Part shown: positions 1 to 6,921 of the stretch, piece by piece | How positions within the stretch are numbered: position 1 is the stretch's first letter | Layout of the letters: the number at the start of each line of letters is the position of its first letter | DNA from: Tritrichomonas foetus | Taxonomy: Eukaryota > Parabasalia > Tritrichomonadida > Tritrichomonadidae | Assembly: GCA_001839685.1 (NCBI GenBank) | Contig: MLAK01000550.1 | Coordinates: 40,817 to 53,468, forward strand | Direction of reading: 5' to 3' | DNA length: 12,652 bases | The notes under the pieces: model-generated | Databases searched by the model: none | What the model was told of the DNA's origin: nothing | What the model saw: only the letters and a program-made list of their open reading frames with translations | Program-made: the position numbers and the translations under genes

Positions 1-198
1 AGTTTGTTATTATATTATAGTTTGTTATTATATTATAGTTTGTTATTATATTATAGTTTGTTATTATATTATAGTTTGTTATTATATTATAGTTTGTTAT
101 TATATTATAGTTTGTTATTATATTATAGTTTGTTATTATATTATAGTTTGTTATTATATTATAGTTTGTTATTATATTATAGTTTGTTATTATATTAT
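1..198. repeat. 18-bp minisatellite, 11 perfect tandem copies
   Basis: The unit AGTTTGTTATTATATTAT is repeated exactly 11 times without a mismatch and begins at the first base of the window, so the array probably continues outside it. It is almost pure A/T. One frame reads through as a Leu-Leu-Tyr-Tyr-Ser-Leu repeat, but this follows from a period divisible by three and is not evidence of a gene. Perfect identity between copies points to recent expansion or active homogenisation. Confidence 0.95.
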
Positions 199-777
199 TA
201 GATGTAATTCTTTGCTTTTTTAAAAATGAAATTCATTTTGATTCACATGAGGAGTTTTATTTTTCATCATCTGGTAAATATGACATCGATTCTTCCTGGT
301 CTGGACTGCTTCGTTTAATTTTCGAGAATAGATTGGGAAATATCTCAGAATGGTGATATTAGTTAGAGAGAATGTTAAAGGAGCAATACATTCCAGAAAA
401 TGAAATCAAGAATTTGCTACAGGGTCAATAAAATGACAATCAGAATTCTTCATCATAATCTAGTCAAGGTATTCGCAAAAGATTCTGAATTTCCAAATCA
501 AATGTTCTCTGAGATATTTCATTGGTGGGTAAGTATTAATGATTAAAAAAATTAATATTGCATCTATCAAAATACTTATAATTCTAAAGTTTTTCGAACG
601 ATGAGATGGGAACAATTCAGAACCTAATTAAGAATAATGTATTTTGATAAACCATAAGAATACATTCCAGACTATTTACATTACTAACTTCATTTTTCTG
701 AAATCAATGACATCTAAAATGAATTTCACATGAAAGATCGTTCTGATAACCTCTTTTCACATGAATGTTTTTTCCAA
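199..777. other. Gene-poor spacer with possible decayed coding remnants
   Basis: No intact gene is visible. Short open stretches read like protein rather than random AT-rich DNA. One begins at about 238 and carries a Ser-Ser-Trp-Ser-Gly-Leu-Leu segment before stops near 350. Another is an ATG-initiated 37-codon frame at 433-546 that ends in a Phe-His-Trp-Trp segment. They lie in different frames and are broken by stops, which fits an old pseudogene, but I recognise no family and chance is not excluded. Confidence 0.3.
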
Positions 778-969
778 AACTTTATGGAACAAGATAACTT
801 TATGGAACAAGATAACTTTATGGAACAAGATAACTTTATGGAACAAGATAACTTTATGGAACAAGATAACTTTATGGAACAAGATAACTTTATGGAACAA
901 GATAACTTTATGGAACAAGATAACTTTATGGAACAAGATATCTTTATGGAACAAGATATCTTTATGGAA
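778..969. repeat. Second 18-bp minisatellite, about 10.7 copies
   Basis: The unit AACTTTATGGAACAAGAT occurs nine times perfectly. Two further copies (the last one partial) begin ATC instead of AAC, which marks the 3' edge of the array. Period and copy number match the array at the window start, although the unit sequence is unrelated. Three frames stay open across it, and an ATG-initiated frame at 730-972 would encode 80 residues that are mostly an Asn-Phe-Met-Glu-Gln-Asp repeat. I do not consider that a supported gene. Confidence 0.95.
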
Positions 970-1098
970 TAAATGAACCAATATACAATAATTATTCATT
1001 CAACAATAATCAAATTAGAAATGCATTCGGAAATCAAATGATCTTCATTTTATCTTGTCATTTTGAAAAACTATGTATTTTTTAAATAGACAAGACGA

Positions 1099-1121
1099 AA
1101 TTTGCACTAATTGTGCAAATT
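1099..1121. repeat. Short perfect hairpin, 9-bp stem and 5-nt loop
   Basis: AATTTGCAC and GTGCAAATT form a perfect 9-bp inverted repeat around the loop TAATT, isolated in the gene-free region. A weaker flanking pair, TCTTGTC at 1053-1059 and GACAAGA at 1089-1095, lies just upstream. The hairpin may belong to an unrecognised small RNA or act as a DNA-protein site, but nothing else supports a function. Confidence 0.5.
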
Positions 1122-1772
1122 ATAAATTATACTGACATTGATTGTATTTGGAACCAGTGATAATGGAATTTGATGTAGATTATTGATGATCAAATCACGA
1201 TTTATAATTTTATTTTTAAGCATTCCCTGTTTTTATCAAGGAACATGTTCTTTCTTCCTTCTTGTTTTAGCTTCGACTTAGCGCTCATCAGAGAAGAATT
1301 CAAATGTGAATTTTCCTAAACTAATAGATCAATTTGAACCACTAAATTTTATGCTAAAAAATGTTTTCATCATGAACAAAAGATTGAAACTTAATTTGAT
1401 GATAAAAACAGTGTTTTTCACTCGTAGAAGTATTTACTGTGATAAAATGCAGTTAATATGTTATTAATCAGTAAGTAACATACATCAAACCTACAAAATT
1501 GTGGGAATTGTGATGAAATTCAAAAATAATTTCTAATATTTCATTAGATACTGAAAAGCATTATCAATATGACATAAATATATGATTGAAATAAGAAATT
1601 CGAATTTAAAAATTATACTCTACACAGTTCTTTCAACTCTGAAATTATCATAACCTTACCGATACTTAATTGAGGAAATAATTAATATCATTAGATACCA
1701 TTATATCAAAAAGAACAGAGAAAGATAATATAGCTCTATTTAAAATCAGATTTTTTTTGGATATCTACCATA

Positions 1773-1799
1773 TTGACTTTTTTGACCTTAATTTGACCT
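1773..1799 (+). promoter_or_regulatory. Triplicated TTGACYT motif upstream of the RalGAP-like gene
   Basis: TTGAC occurs at 1773, 1782 and 1793, each followed by C/T and T or TA, all on the coding strand and 40-70 bases before the ATG at 1841. Direct repetition at near-helical spacing (9 and 11 bp) suggests a binding site. No trichomonad-type TCA-pyrimidine-W initiator was found between this cluster and the ATG. The regulatory role is inference. Confidence 0.25.
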
Positions 1800-1840
1800 A
1801 GAACTGTGATTTACAACAACAATTCCAAAACTTTTTTTAC

Positions 1841-4800
1841 ATGTCTCAAAACTTTCAAATTCTTTGTCAGAGCGCCGTAAAAGAAGACACAGCTGCGTTC
1901 ATTGATAAGCAGTTTTCAAGTTTCTTTACTAATTTCTACAATTTCATTTCACAATATCAGAAACCATATCATCCGGGCGCATTCAAAAAGAATCCATTAA
2001 AAATATTCGACGACATCCTCACCAACGTCAAAATAATTATTTCTAAAACGACACCAAATCATTATAAGCCTCAGATGAAAAACGATATGCAAAATACTTT
2101 TATTGCATTATTACATCCTTTGACGCCAGAAAAAATCCGAGATAAATCAATTACTTTATTCTTCATCGTTGTTGACAAATTGAATGAAAATATCCAAAAT
2201 TTCTTCGATGACAATATTTACAAATTAGTCTTCGATTTTAACGTTATTAAAGACGAATGTGGTGCTGACTCAGCATTTGAATTATCCGTAGATCCAAACA
2301 AAAGAATCCAAGTTGGAGATTCTGAAAAAACATCAAAAGAGAATTTCTATCAAAAATTAGATAATTTCACCGACAATCTTTTTGTGGCTCCTGATCCAAA
2401 ATTCTTAAGAGTATTTCCTTTATTTGCTAAAATGATTCTCGTTCCAACTTATTCCCACGTCATCGGGCAATCCAAATTCGGTGTTTCTGATAAAGCTCCA
2501 AAAATGATTCACAGAGCAGTCGCCAAAGTTTTAACAAATGCAACAACCAGGCCATCATGCTTTAAGCTTATTTTCAAAGAAAATTCACAGTATTTCTTCG
2601 AAGCTGCAACACAGTCAAGTACAGCACATATTCAAATTGAAGAATCATGGAAATTTTTGAATGATTTCTTTAGATTAATTGGTGACAAATCCACACCAGA
2701 TAACTTGAAAGGAATAACAATTGATTTAACATTAAAAGGACTTGTATCACTTCAAAACCTTATTAGGATTGCTGTTTCTCAGCCAAACTTTCCTATTCCA
2801 GTTTTTGAAATTACAATGAGCTATTTTATGAAATGGTTTAAAGTTTTCAAAGACAATCGATTAATTCTTTCACAGAATTTGTTAAAAGGTACAACTGAAG
2901 AAACTCTTCCACAAATTCTTGCAATTCTTCTTGCTTCTTTTATAAACATGAATGTCAATGATGACCAATTATGGGGACTTTTGCATAATTATTCTGAATT
3001 TCCAAGCATTTTCTTGTCTGCATTTTCTTTCTTTTCTTCTTATTTTTCAGTTTGTATTTCACAAACACTTCTAGATTTCACGGTTAAAGATTTAACTAGT
3101 GAACTTAAGTGTACAGATCCGCAAGAAATATGGCTTGGTGATAAAAAATACGTTTGTTTAAAGAAACTTTATAGCTTAAATATTGATCAATTGTTTGTTG
3201 AGGAGAAAAACACATTTTCTCTTTGTCCAAACTTTAATATCAAAATGCCACCAATTGACAGTGATGTATGGCTTCCATTTGTGACAATGATCAAAAATAT
3301 GAAATGGCAAGAAATTTCAGATCAAGAAATCCAATTCCGCACTTATTTGGTTGGTGCTTCATTTGTTTATCCACTTGTTAAATTGATTACTAACTTCCCA
3401 CCAGGAATGAAATATTCAGTGAACTTCATCATTGAAAATTTCATGGATTGGCTAAGGGAATGTTGCTCACCAAACAGTAAAAACGCTAAAGTTGTTTTAA
3501 GTGCACTTGATATCCTTGGAATTATGTTTAGTGACTCGAAATGTATCCAATCAATTTCCAAAGAAGTTGCATTTGATTGGTTATTAACTCTACAAGTACA
3601 TATGAAAAGTGATGATCAAAAAATTCGATCAAAAGCTGTTAATTTAGCATGTAGTGCAATTTTCCATGGATTTTCAGGTTCTTCATTCATTTTGAATGAT
3701 GATATTGTTAATACTTTGTTACTAACACCGAATGAAAAAATGACAAGCTTACAAATGGCTTCTGCCAATTCAGCAAAACTTGCAAAACTTACCGATCAGA
3801 ACTTAAGAATTAGTTATTTAATGAAAGTGTTGATGGAAGACGTTTATAAAAAAGATGCCACCAATTTAGATAACATTATTACTGAAGTATTTGAAATCCT
3901 GAAAACTTTACCAGGTGAAATTGCTTATGTTTATAATTTATGGCCAATTATTTTATTCATTCAAGAACTTTCTAAATTAAATGAAAGTGTTGTTGATCGT
4001 CTTATTAATGAGTCCGCTGAATTGGTCGAAAAGTCCGAAATCAACTTCAGCGAAGTTATGCTTCAATTCTTAAGTGATCTCATCGTTTATTCATCATCAA
4101 AGAAAGGAATCGAGAGATTTTTGAAATTACCTGATAACTTACAGCAAAAGCATGTTTCACTTTACATTTCAAAGTATTTCAATAATCTTTCTTTCACTAA
4201 ATATGTGAATAATAGTTTGGATAAGCAATTTTTCACAAATGGTCAACAAGAAATCATCCAACTTTATGACTATGATAAAATTGCCATACACGTTGCAGCT
4301 GGAAACTCAGCTTATAGATTTTCACAACCTGAAGTGACTGATTATGATCATCCTATTGTTCCACAAAGTGAATTTACTGACGCTATTCCAATTCCTGAAC
4401 CAGAAAACTTTGATGTTCAAACTAATTTGAATAACATTGTTTCTGATTACTTCAATGATGGATTATATAATCCCAGTGATTTCCAAATTGATCAAATCAC
4501 AATTTCTGAACCTGAAACATTTGAAGAAAACTACTCCCAAAAATTAATTGAAGCACCTTTAACTTATGGATCGTTACCAGCTTCATTTGTTTCATCAACA
4601 GGATTCATGGATCCAATTTCATCTTATAAATTCATTCCATGTGGCTATCAAACACTTCAATCTAAAATTGACATTAGTTATAAGAAGAAAGTCACTGTTG
4701 GCCTACGAAACAATAAAATTGAATCAAAAGCTTATCAATTATTTGAGAAAGGTCTTGGTGGATTAAATGAAGCTTCTCAAGAGATTATTTATAGTGATTG

Positions 4801-5200
4801 TCGCCATGATATAATTTTTGTAAAGAATTCTAAGGTGAAAGCAAATGATATCGAAGTGATTTGGAACATAAATGATGCTGCTTCTTTCATACCTGAACAG
4901 AAAGCACGAATACAAGTTGATGAAATTGGTGAAGAATTCCTTGTGAAGACTTACTTCAAGAAAGAAAAAGACTTACAAATGATGCATCAATATTTAGCTG
5001 ACGCTGTTGTTTCAGCACAAGTCCTTCCAACATTTATTATTTCCAAGGTTCTGACAATTTCAAAAATGCTCAAGGAAAAGAACAACTCGAAAGACAAGAC
5101 GCAAAAAGCTGCAAGCGATTTAAGGAAAATTGAAGAAGAAAACTTCCCTCAAAGAAGTTCTTTATTCGCGAATGAAAAGGCTCTTCGTGGAGCAGCGTAA
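1841..5200 (+). CDS. Rap/Ran-GAP domain protein, RalGAP subunit beta-like
   Basis: The product is a 1119-residue cytosolic protein with no signal peptide or membrane segment. Most of it (about residues 1-900) looks like an alpha-helical solenoid, as in RalGAP and tuberin-type GAPs. The C-terminal part, about 930-1077, shows the Rap/Ran-GAP pattern: a Tyr-Gln-Leu-Phe...Gly-Leu-Gly segment near 963-972, Ile-Tyr-Ser-Asp...Ile-Ile-Phe-Val at about 983-994, an Asn-Asp-Ile-Glu-Val-Ile-Trp strand at 1002-1008, and the closing Asp-Ala-Val-Val-Ser-x-x-Val-Leu-Pro motif at 1054-1063. Family members stimulate GTP hydrolysis by Ral, Rap or Rheb-type small GTPases. The order and spacing fit RalGAP beta better than alpha or tuberin. 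The segment between the Gly-Leu-Gly and Ile-Tyr-Ser-Asp motifs is much shortened, and it is unclear whether Asn1002 corresponds to the catalytic asparagine. Beta subunits lack that residue and act with an alpha partner. The ATG at 1841 is the first in frame. The gene has no introns and is followed directly by TAAA. The family call is firm and the subunit call moderate. Confidence 0.75.
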   Translation: MSQNFQILCQSAVKEDTAAFIDKQFSSFFTNFYNFISQYQKPYHPGAFKKNPLKIFDDILTNVKIIISKTTPNHYKPQMKNDMQNTFIALLHPLTPEKIRDKSITLFFIVVDKLNENIQNFFDDNIYKLVFDFNVIKDECGADSAFELSVDPNKRIQVGDSEKTSKENFYQKLDNFTDNLFVAPDPKFLRVFPLFAKMILVPTYSHVIGQSKFGVSDKAPKMIHRAVAKVLTNATTRPSCFKLIFKENSQYFFEAATQSSTAHIQIEESWKFLNDFFRLIGDKSTPDNLKGITIDLTLKGLVSLQNLIRIAVSQPNFPIPVFEITMSYFMKWFKVFKDNRLILSQNLLKGTTEETLPQILAILLASFINMNVNDDQLWGLLHNYSEFPSIFLSAFSFFSSYFSVCISQTLLDFTVKDLTSELKCTDPQEIWLGDKKYVCLKKLYSLNIDQLFVEEKNTFSLCPNFNIKMPPIDSDVWLPFVTMIKNMKWQEISDQEIQFRTYLVGASFVYPLVKLITNFPPGMKYSVNFIIENFMDWLRECCSPNSKNAKVVLSALDILGIMFSDSKCIQSISKEVAFDWLLTLQVHMKSDDQKIRSKAVNLACSAIFHGFSGSSFILNDDIVNTLLLTPNEKMTSLQMASANSAKLAKLTDQNLRISYLMKVLMEDVYKKDATNLDNIITEVFEILKTLPGEIAYVYNLWPIILFIQELSKLNESVVDRLINESAELVEKSEINFSEVMLQFLSDLIVYSSSKKGIERFLKLPDNLQQKHVSLYISKYFNNLSFTKYVNNSLDKQFFTNGQQEIIQLYDYDKIAIHVAAGNSAYRFSQPEVTDYDHPIVPQSEFTDAIPIPEPENFDVQTNLNNIVSDYFNDGLYNPSDFQIDQITISEPETFEENYSQKLIEAPLTYGSLPASFVSSTGFMDPISSYKFIPCGYQTLQSKIDISYKKKVTVGLRNNKIESKAYQLFEKGLGGLNEASQEIIYSDCRHDIIFVKNSKVKANDIEVIWNINDAASFIPEQKARIQVDEIGEEFLVKTYFKKEKDLQMMHQYLADAVVSAQVLPTFIISKVLTISKMLKEKNNSKDKTQKAASDLRKIEEENFPQRSSLFANEKALRGAA

Positions 5201-5204
5201 TAAA
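5201..5204 (+). terminator. Putative poly(A) signal TAAA after the RalGAP-like stop
   Basis: The stop TAA (5198-5200) is followed immediately by TAAA. In Trichomonas a UAAA tetranucleotide at or just after the stop serves as the polyadenylation signal. TAAA is common in DNA this AT-rich, so the match is suggestive only. It is supported by the same arrangement at the methyltransferase and coiled-coil genes. Confidence 0.35.
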
Positions 5205-5285
5205 GCGAATTAACTAAAAACGCGCTAAAAAACTGACTTTCCTCACTATATTACTTTCCATAGCTTCTCACTATTGAGATTTCTT

Positions 5286-5355
5286 CTTTATATTTCTTCA
5301 TCTTTATATTTCTTCTTCTTTAAATTTGTTCTTCTCCTTTATATTTCTTCTTTCC
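5286..5355. repeat. Pyrimidine-rich degenerate tandem repeat, about four copies
   Basis: Four diverged copies of CTTTATATTTCTTCTT start at 5286, 5302, 5318 and 5337. The last two are lengthened to 19 bases. The plus strand is almost purine-free apart from TATA-type interruptions. The repeat lies about 85 bases after the RalGAP-like stop, in the likely 3' UTR or spacer. Confidence 0.75.
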
Positions 5356-5362
5356 AAGATGC

Positions 5363-5376
5363 ATGTAAATTTACAT
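5363..5376. repeat. Perfect 14-bp palindrome
   Basis: ATGTAAATTTACAT is its own reverse complement and follows directly after the pyrimidine-rich repeat. A perfect dyad of this length could bind a dimeric protein, but in AT-rich DNA it may also arise by chance. Confidence 0.5.
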
Positions 5377-5454
5377 TCATTACTCAGGGAAAGCTTGATC
5401 AAATCATAGAATAATTATCGAATTTTTTTTTTTCACATCATCGGGTAAACATAA

Positions 5455-5542
5455 GATGATTCAGAAATTTCAATGAGCAATATTCATCATTCAAACCAAA
5501 TAATATCTGAAAAAGATAACTTATTGAAATTTGTGAATCATC
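5455..5542. repeat. Inverted repeat, 20-nt arms with one mismatch, 48-nt loop
   Basis: The left arm 5455-5474 (GATGATTCAGAAATTTCAAT) and the right arm 5523-5542 are reverse complements at 19 of 20 positions. They lie in the spacer between the RalGAP-like gene and the methyltransferase gene, ending about 125 bases before its ATG. The structure could be a hairpin in the upstream gene's 3' UTR, a regulatory dyad, or the eroded ends of a very small transposon-like element. No target-site duplication or transposase is seen. Confidence 0.65.
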
Positions 5543-5625
5543 CTAAAAAGTTAGTTATTTTCTGAGGATCATGAAAGACAACAAACTTTTTCAAAGCGCC
5601 CCTCATTTTTATCGACCAGGATTTC

Positions 5626-5630
5626 TCACA
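5626..5630 (+). promoter_or_regulatory. Candidate initiator TCACA of the methyltransferase gene
   Basis: TCACA fits the trichomonad initiator consensus (TCA, pyrimidine, W). With the A at 5628 as start site, the leader would be about 39 nt. A second TCATT lies at 5603. A five-base motif recurs by chance, so this rests on position and on the inferred taxon. Confidence 0.3.
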
Positions 5631-5666
5631 ATTAAGTAATTCGAAAATCCAGACATACACGAATCA

Positions 5667-6302
5667 ATGACCGATTTCGAGAGCGAAGACAATGGCAACT
5701 ACGCAAGGCCAGAATGGTGGGATGAAGAGTATTCAAAATGTTCAAAAAACGATAAATATGAATGGTTTACTGGCGCTTACGATGAAAACTTCATCAATTT
5801 GATCTGCAATTTAATTCCTTCGAAAGATTCAAAAATCGTCCATTTTGGCTGCGGCATTTCACGAATCCAAGAAGCGATATATGATCGAGGTTTCACAGAT
5901 ATCACAAATAACGACATTTCTGAGCACTGCATCAATCTAATGCGCGAATCGGACACACGCGGAATGAGGTGGGACATTGTTGACATTTTGCAGCCATTTC
6001 CATATTCTGATCAGCAATTTGACGTGGCGCTTGATAAAGGAACACTTGATGCTTTGATTATTGAAAAAGCGGACAAATGGGAAATCGACGAAGAAGTTTA
6101 TGAAACTTCCGCCAAATATTTTCGAGAAGTGTCGAGGGTCCTCAAACCGGGCGGAATTTTCATTCAAATATCGTTCGGTCAGCCACATTTCAGAAAAAGG
6201 CTTTTCGAACGTGATGAATTCAACTGGACTGTAAATGTTGAAGTACTCGATCCAACTCGCTCTTTCCATTTCTACGTGTACGAATGCAGGAAAAACAACT
6301 AA
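5667..6302 (+). CDS. Class I SAM-dependent methyltransferase, EEF1AKMT4/METTL13-like
   Basis: The 211-residue protein has the full layout of the small EEF1AKMT4/METTL13 N-terminal family, which methylates lysines of translation elongation factor eEF1A in the cytosol. The N-terminal signature Glu-Trp-Trp-Asp-Glu-Glu-Tyr (16-22) and Tyr-Glu-Trp-Phe (31-34) is followed by SAM motif I, Phe-Gly-Cys-Gly (60-63), and an acidic ribose-binding position in Asn-Asn-Asp-Ile-Ser (81-85). Next come the family-specific Asp-Lys-Gly-Thr-Leu-Asp-Ala-Leu (123-130) and Glu-Val-Ser-Arg-Val-Leu-Lys-Pro-Gly-Gly. The C-terminal Pro-His-Phe-Arg and Phe-His-Phe-Tyr-Val-Tyr segments match the end of these enzymes. Length is normal for a single-domain member and no catalytic segment is missing. 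The ATG at 5667 leaves only a short leader before the conserved region. The stop overlaps a TAAA. The fold and family are secure. The exact substrate (which eEF1A lysine, or another protein) is inferred. Confidence 0.88.
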   Translation: MTDFESEDNGNYARPEWWDEEYSKCSKNDKYEWFTGAYDENFINLICNLIPSKDSKIVHFGCGISRIQEAIYDRGFTDITNNDISEHCINLMRESDTRGMRWDIVDILQPFPYSDQQFDVALDKGTLDALIIEKADKWEIDEEVYETSAKYFREVSRVLKPGGIFIQISFGQPHFRKRLFERDEFNWTVNVEVLDPTRSFHFYVYECRKNN

Positions 6303-6303
6303 A
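6300..6303 (+). terminator. Putative TAAA poly(A) signal overlapping the methyltransferase stop
   Basis: The stop codon TAA forms the first three bases of TAAA, the arrangement described for Trichomonas polyadenylation signals. A second candidate, AATAAA, lies at about 6358-6363. Confidence 0.4.
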
Positions 6304-6448
6304 GCACAAAAATTGGGGAAATCGATCTATATTTCTCTTACAAAGAGATTCTATTTGAATAAACTATACTACAAGTAATAATTCTTCTTAGTTTGCGTTT
6401 TTTCTCTTTGATCTTATTTCTCAGGAACTATTTAAATTCGGCCGGTGC

Positions 6449-6553
6449 AAATCTGTTAAGAGGAGATTTGTTAAGATGAAATTTGTTCAGAGGAAATTTG
6501 TTAAGATGAAATCTGTTCAGAGGAAATTTGTTAAGATGAAATCTGTTAAGAGG
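6449..6553. repeat. 15-bp tandem repeat, seven copies with 30-bp alternation
   Basis: Seven consecutive 15-base units resemble AAATCTGTTAAGAGG. From the second unit on, copies ending GATG alternate with copies ending GAGG, giving a 30-bp higher-order period. An eighth, decayed copy begins at 6554. One frame would read as a Lys/Arg/Val-rich peptide but has no ATG and stops at once, so I treat it as non-coding. Confidence 0.85.
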
Positions 6554-6580
6554 AAATGATGTAAGACTGTTGAATCTAAA

Positions 6581-6604
6581 TTCTAATTAATGCATTAATT
6601 AGAA
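6581..6604. repeat. Perfect 24-bp palindrome
   Basis: The half site TTCTAATTAATG is followed by its exact reverse complement CATTAATTAGAA with no spacer. It begins 27 bases after the seven intact repeat units. A perfect uninterrupted dyad of 12+12 is longer than expected by chance even in AT-rich DNA. It could be a dimer-binding site, a cruciform-forming sequence, or part of the 3' ends of the converging transcripts. Confidence 0.85.
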
Positions 6605-6921
6605 ATATCATTCATTTATAAAAAACAATTTTTCATCGTTTTCTTAGTTTTTTGGTGAATCGGAAAGATTCTAGCATGTTGGTGATGTCAATATTTAAAA
6701 GCTTGTTTAGACTCAGTTTTTCCTTGTATCAACTTCTGGGAAAATACTATTTTACAATATGCAGAACAAATCAAAATATATTGTATTGTATTCGATTTAA
6801 CCCTACACTCTAGTTGACTAAGTTATTTAATAAAGTTTCTTATGGAGAAAAATTAAAGTGAAACAAAGCGTTTAAATAGTATAGAATAGTGTGAGAAAAA
6901 TAGTGTTGGTGGAACGATGTT

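Larger units (their letters stand above)
973..1840. other. Intergenic region upstream of the RalGAP-like gene
   Basis: This is an AT-rich stretch of almost 870 bases with dense stops in all frames and no recognisable tRNA, rRNA or protein remnant. It holds a perfect short hairpin (1099-1121) and, close to the next gene, three TTGAC-type elements (1773-1799). A slightly more GC-rich patch around 1265-1300 was inspected for a structured RNA, and none was evident. Confidence 0.5.
6303..6921. other. Spacer between the convergent methyltransferase and phosphatase genes
   Basis: Both neighbours end into this 619-base spacer, so it should contain their 3' UTRs. It has no supportable ORF. It holds a 15-bp tandem repeat (6449-6553) and a perfect 24-bp palindrome (6581-6604). 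The rest is plain AT-rich sequence. A short frame on the minus strand overlapping 6840-7166 is a shadow of the phosphatase gene. Confidence 0.55.

Noticed and set aside
4..201. 65-residue Leu/Tyr/Ser repeat ORF
   Set aside because: It is a by-product of the 18-bp array, starts at a TTG and has no unique sequence.
265..292. Similarity of 265-292 to 5436-5462 (CATCATC-N-GGTAAA core)
   Set aside because: About 24 of 28 positions match, but the likeness ends abruptly, so a dispersed element is not supported without a genome search.
530..545. GTAAGT at about 529-534 as an intron donor
   Set aside because: Trichomonad donors are GTATGT-like, and no matching ACTAACACACAG-type acceptor follows.
730..972. 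80-residue ATG-initiated ORF made mostly of a six-residue repeat
   Set aside because: Its length comes from an 18-bp repeat that has no stops in three frames. The non-repeat part is only 16 residues and resembles nothing I know.
1265..1300. More GC-rich patch considered as tRNA or structured RNA
   Set aside because: No cloverleaf, T-loop or D-loop consensus could be formed.
5937..6269. 110-residue minus-strand ORF inside the methyltransferase gene
   Set aside because: It is a shadow of a well-supported gene and has no recognisable domain.
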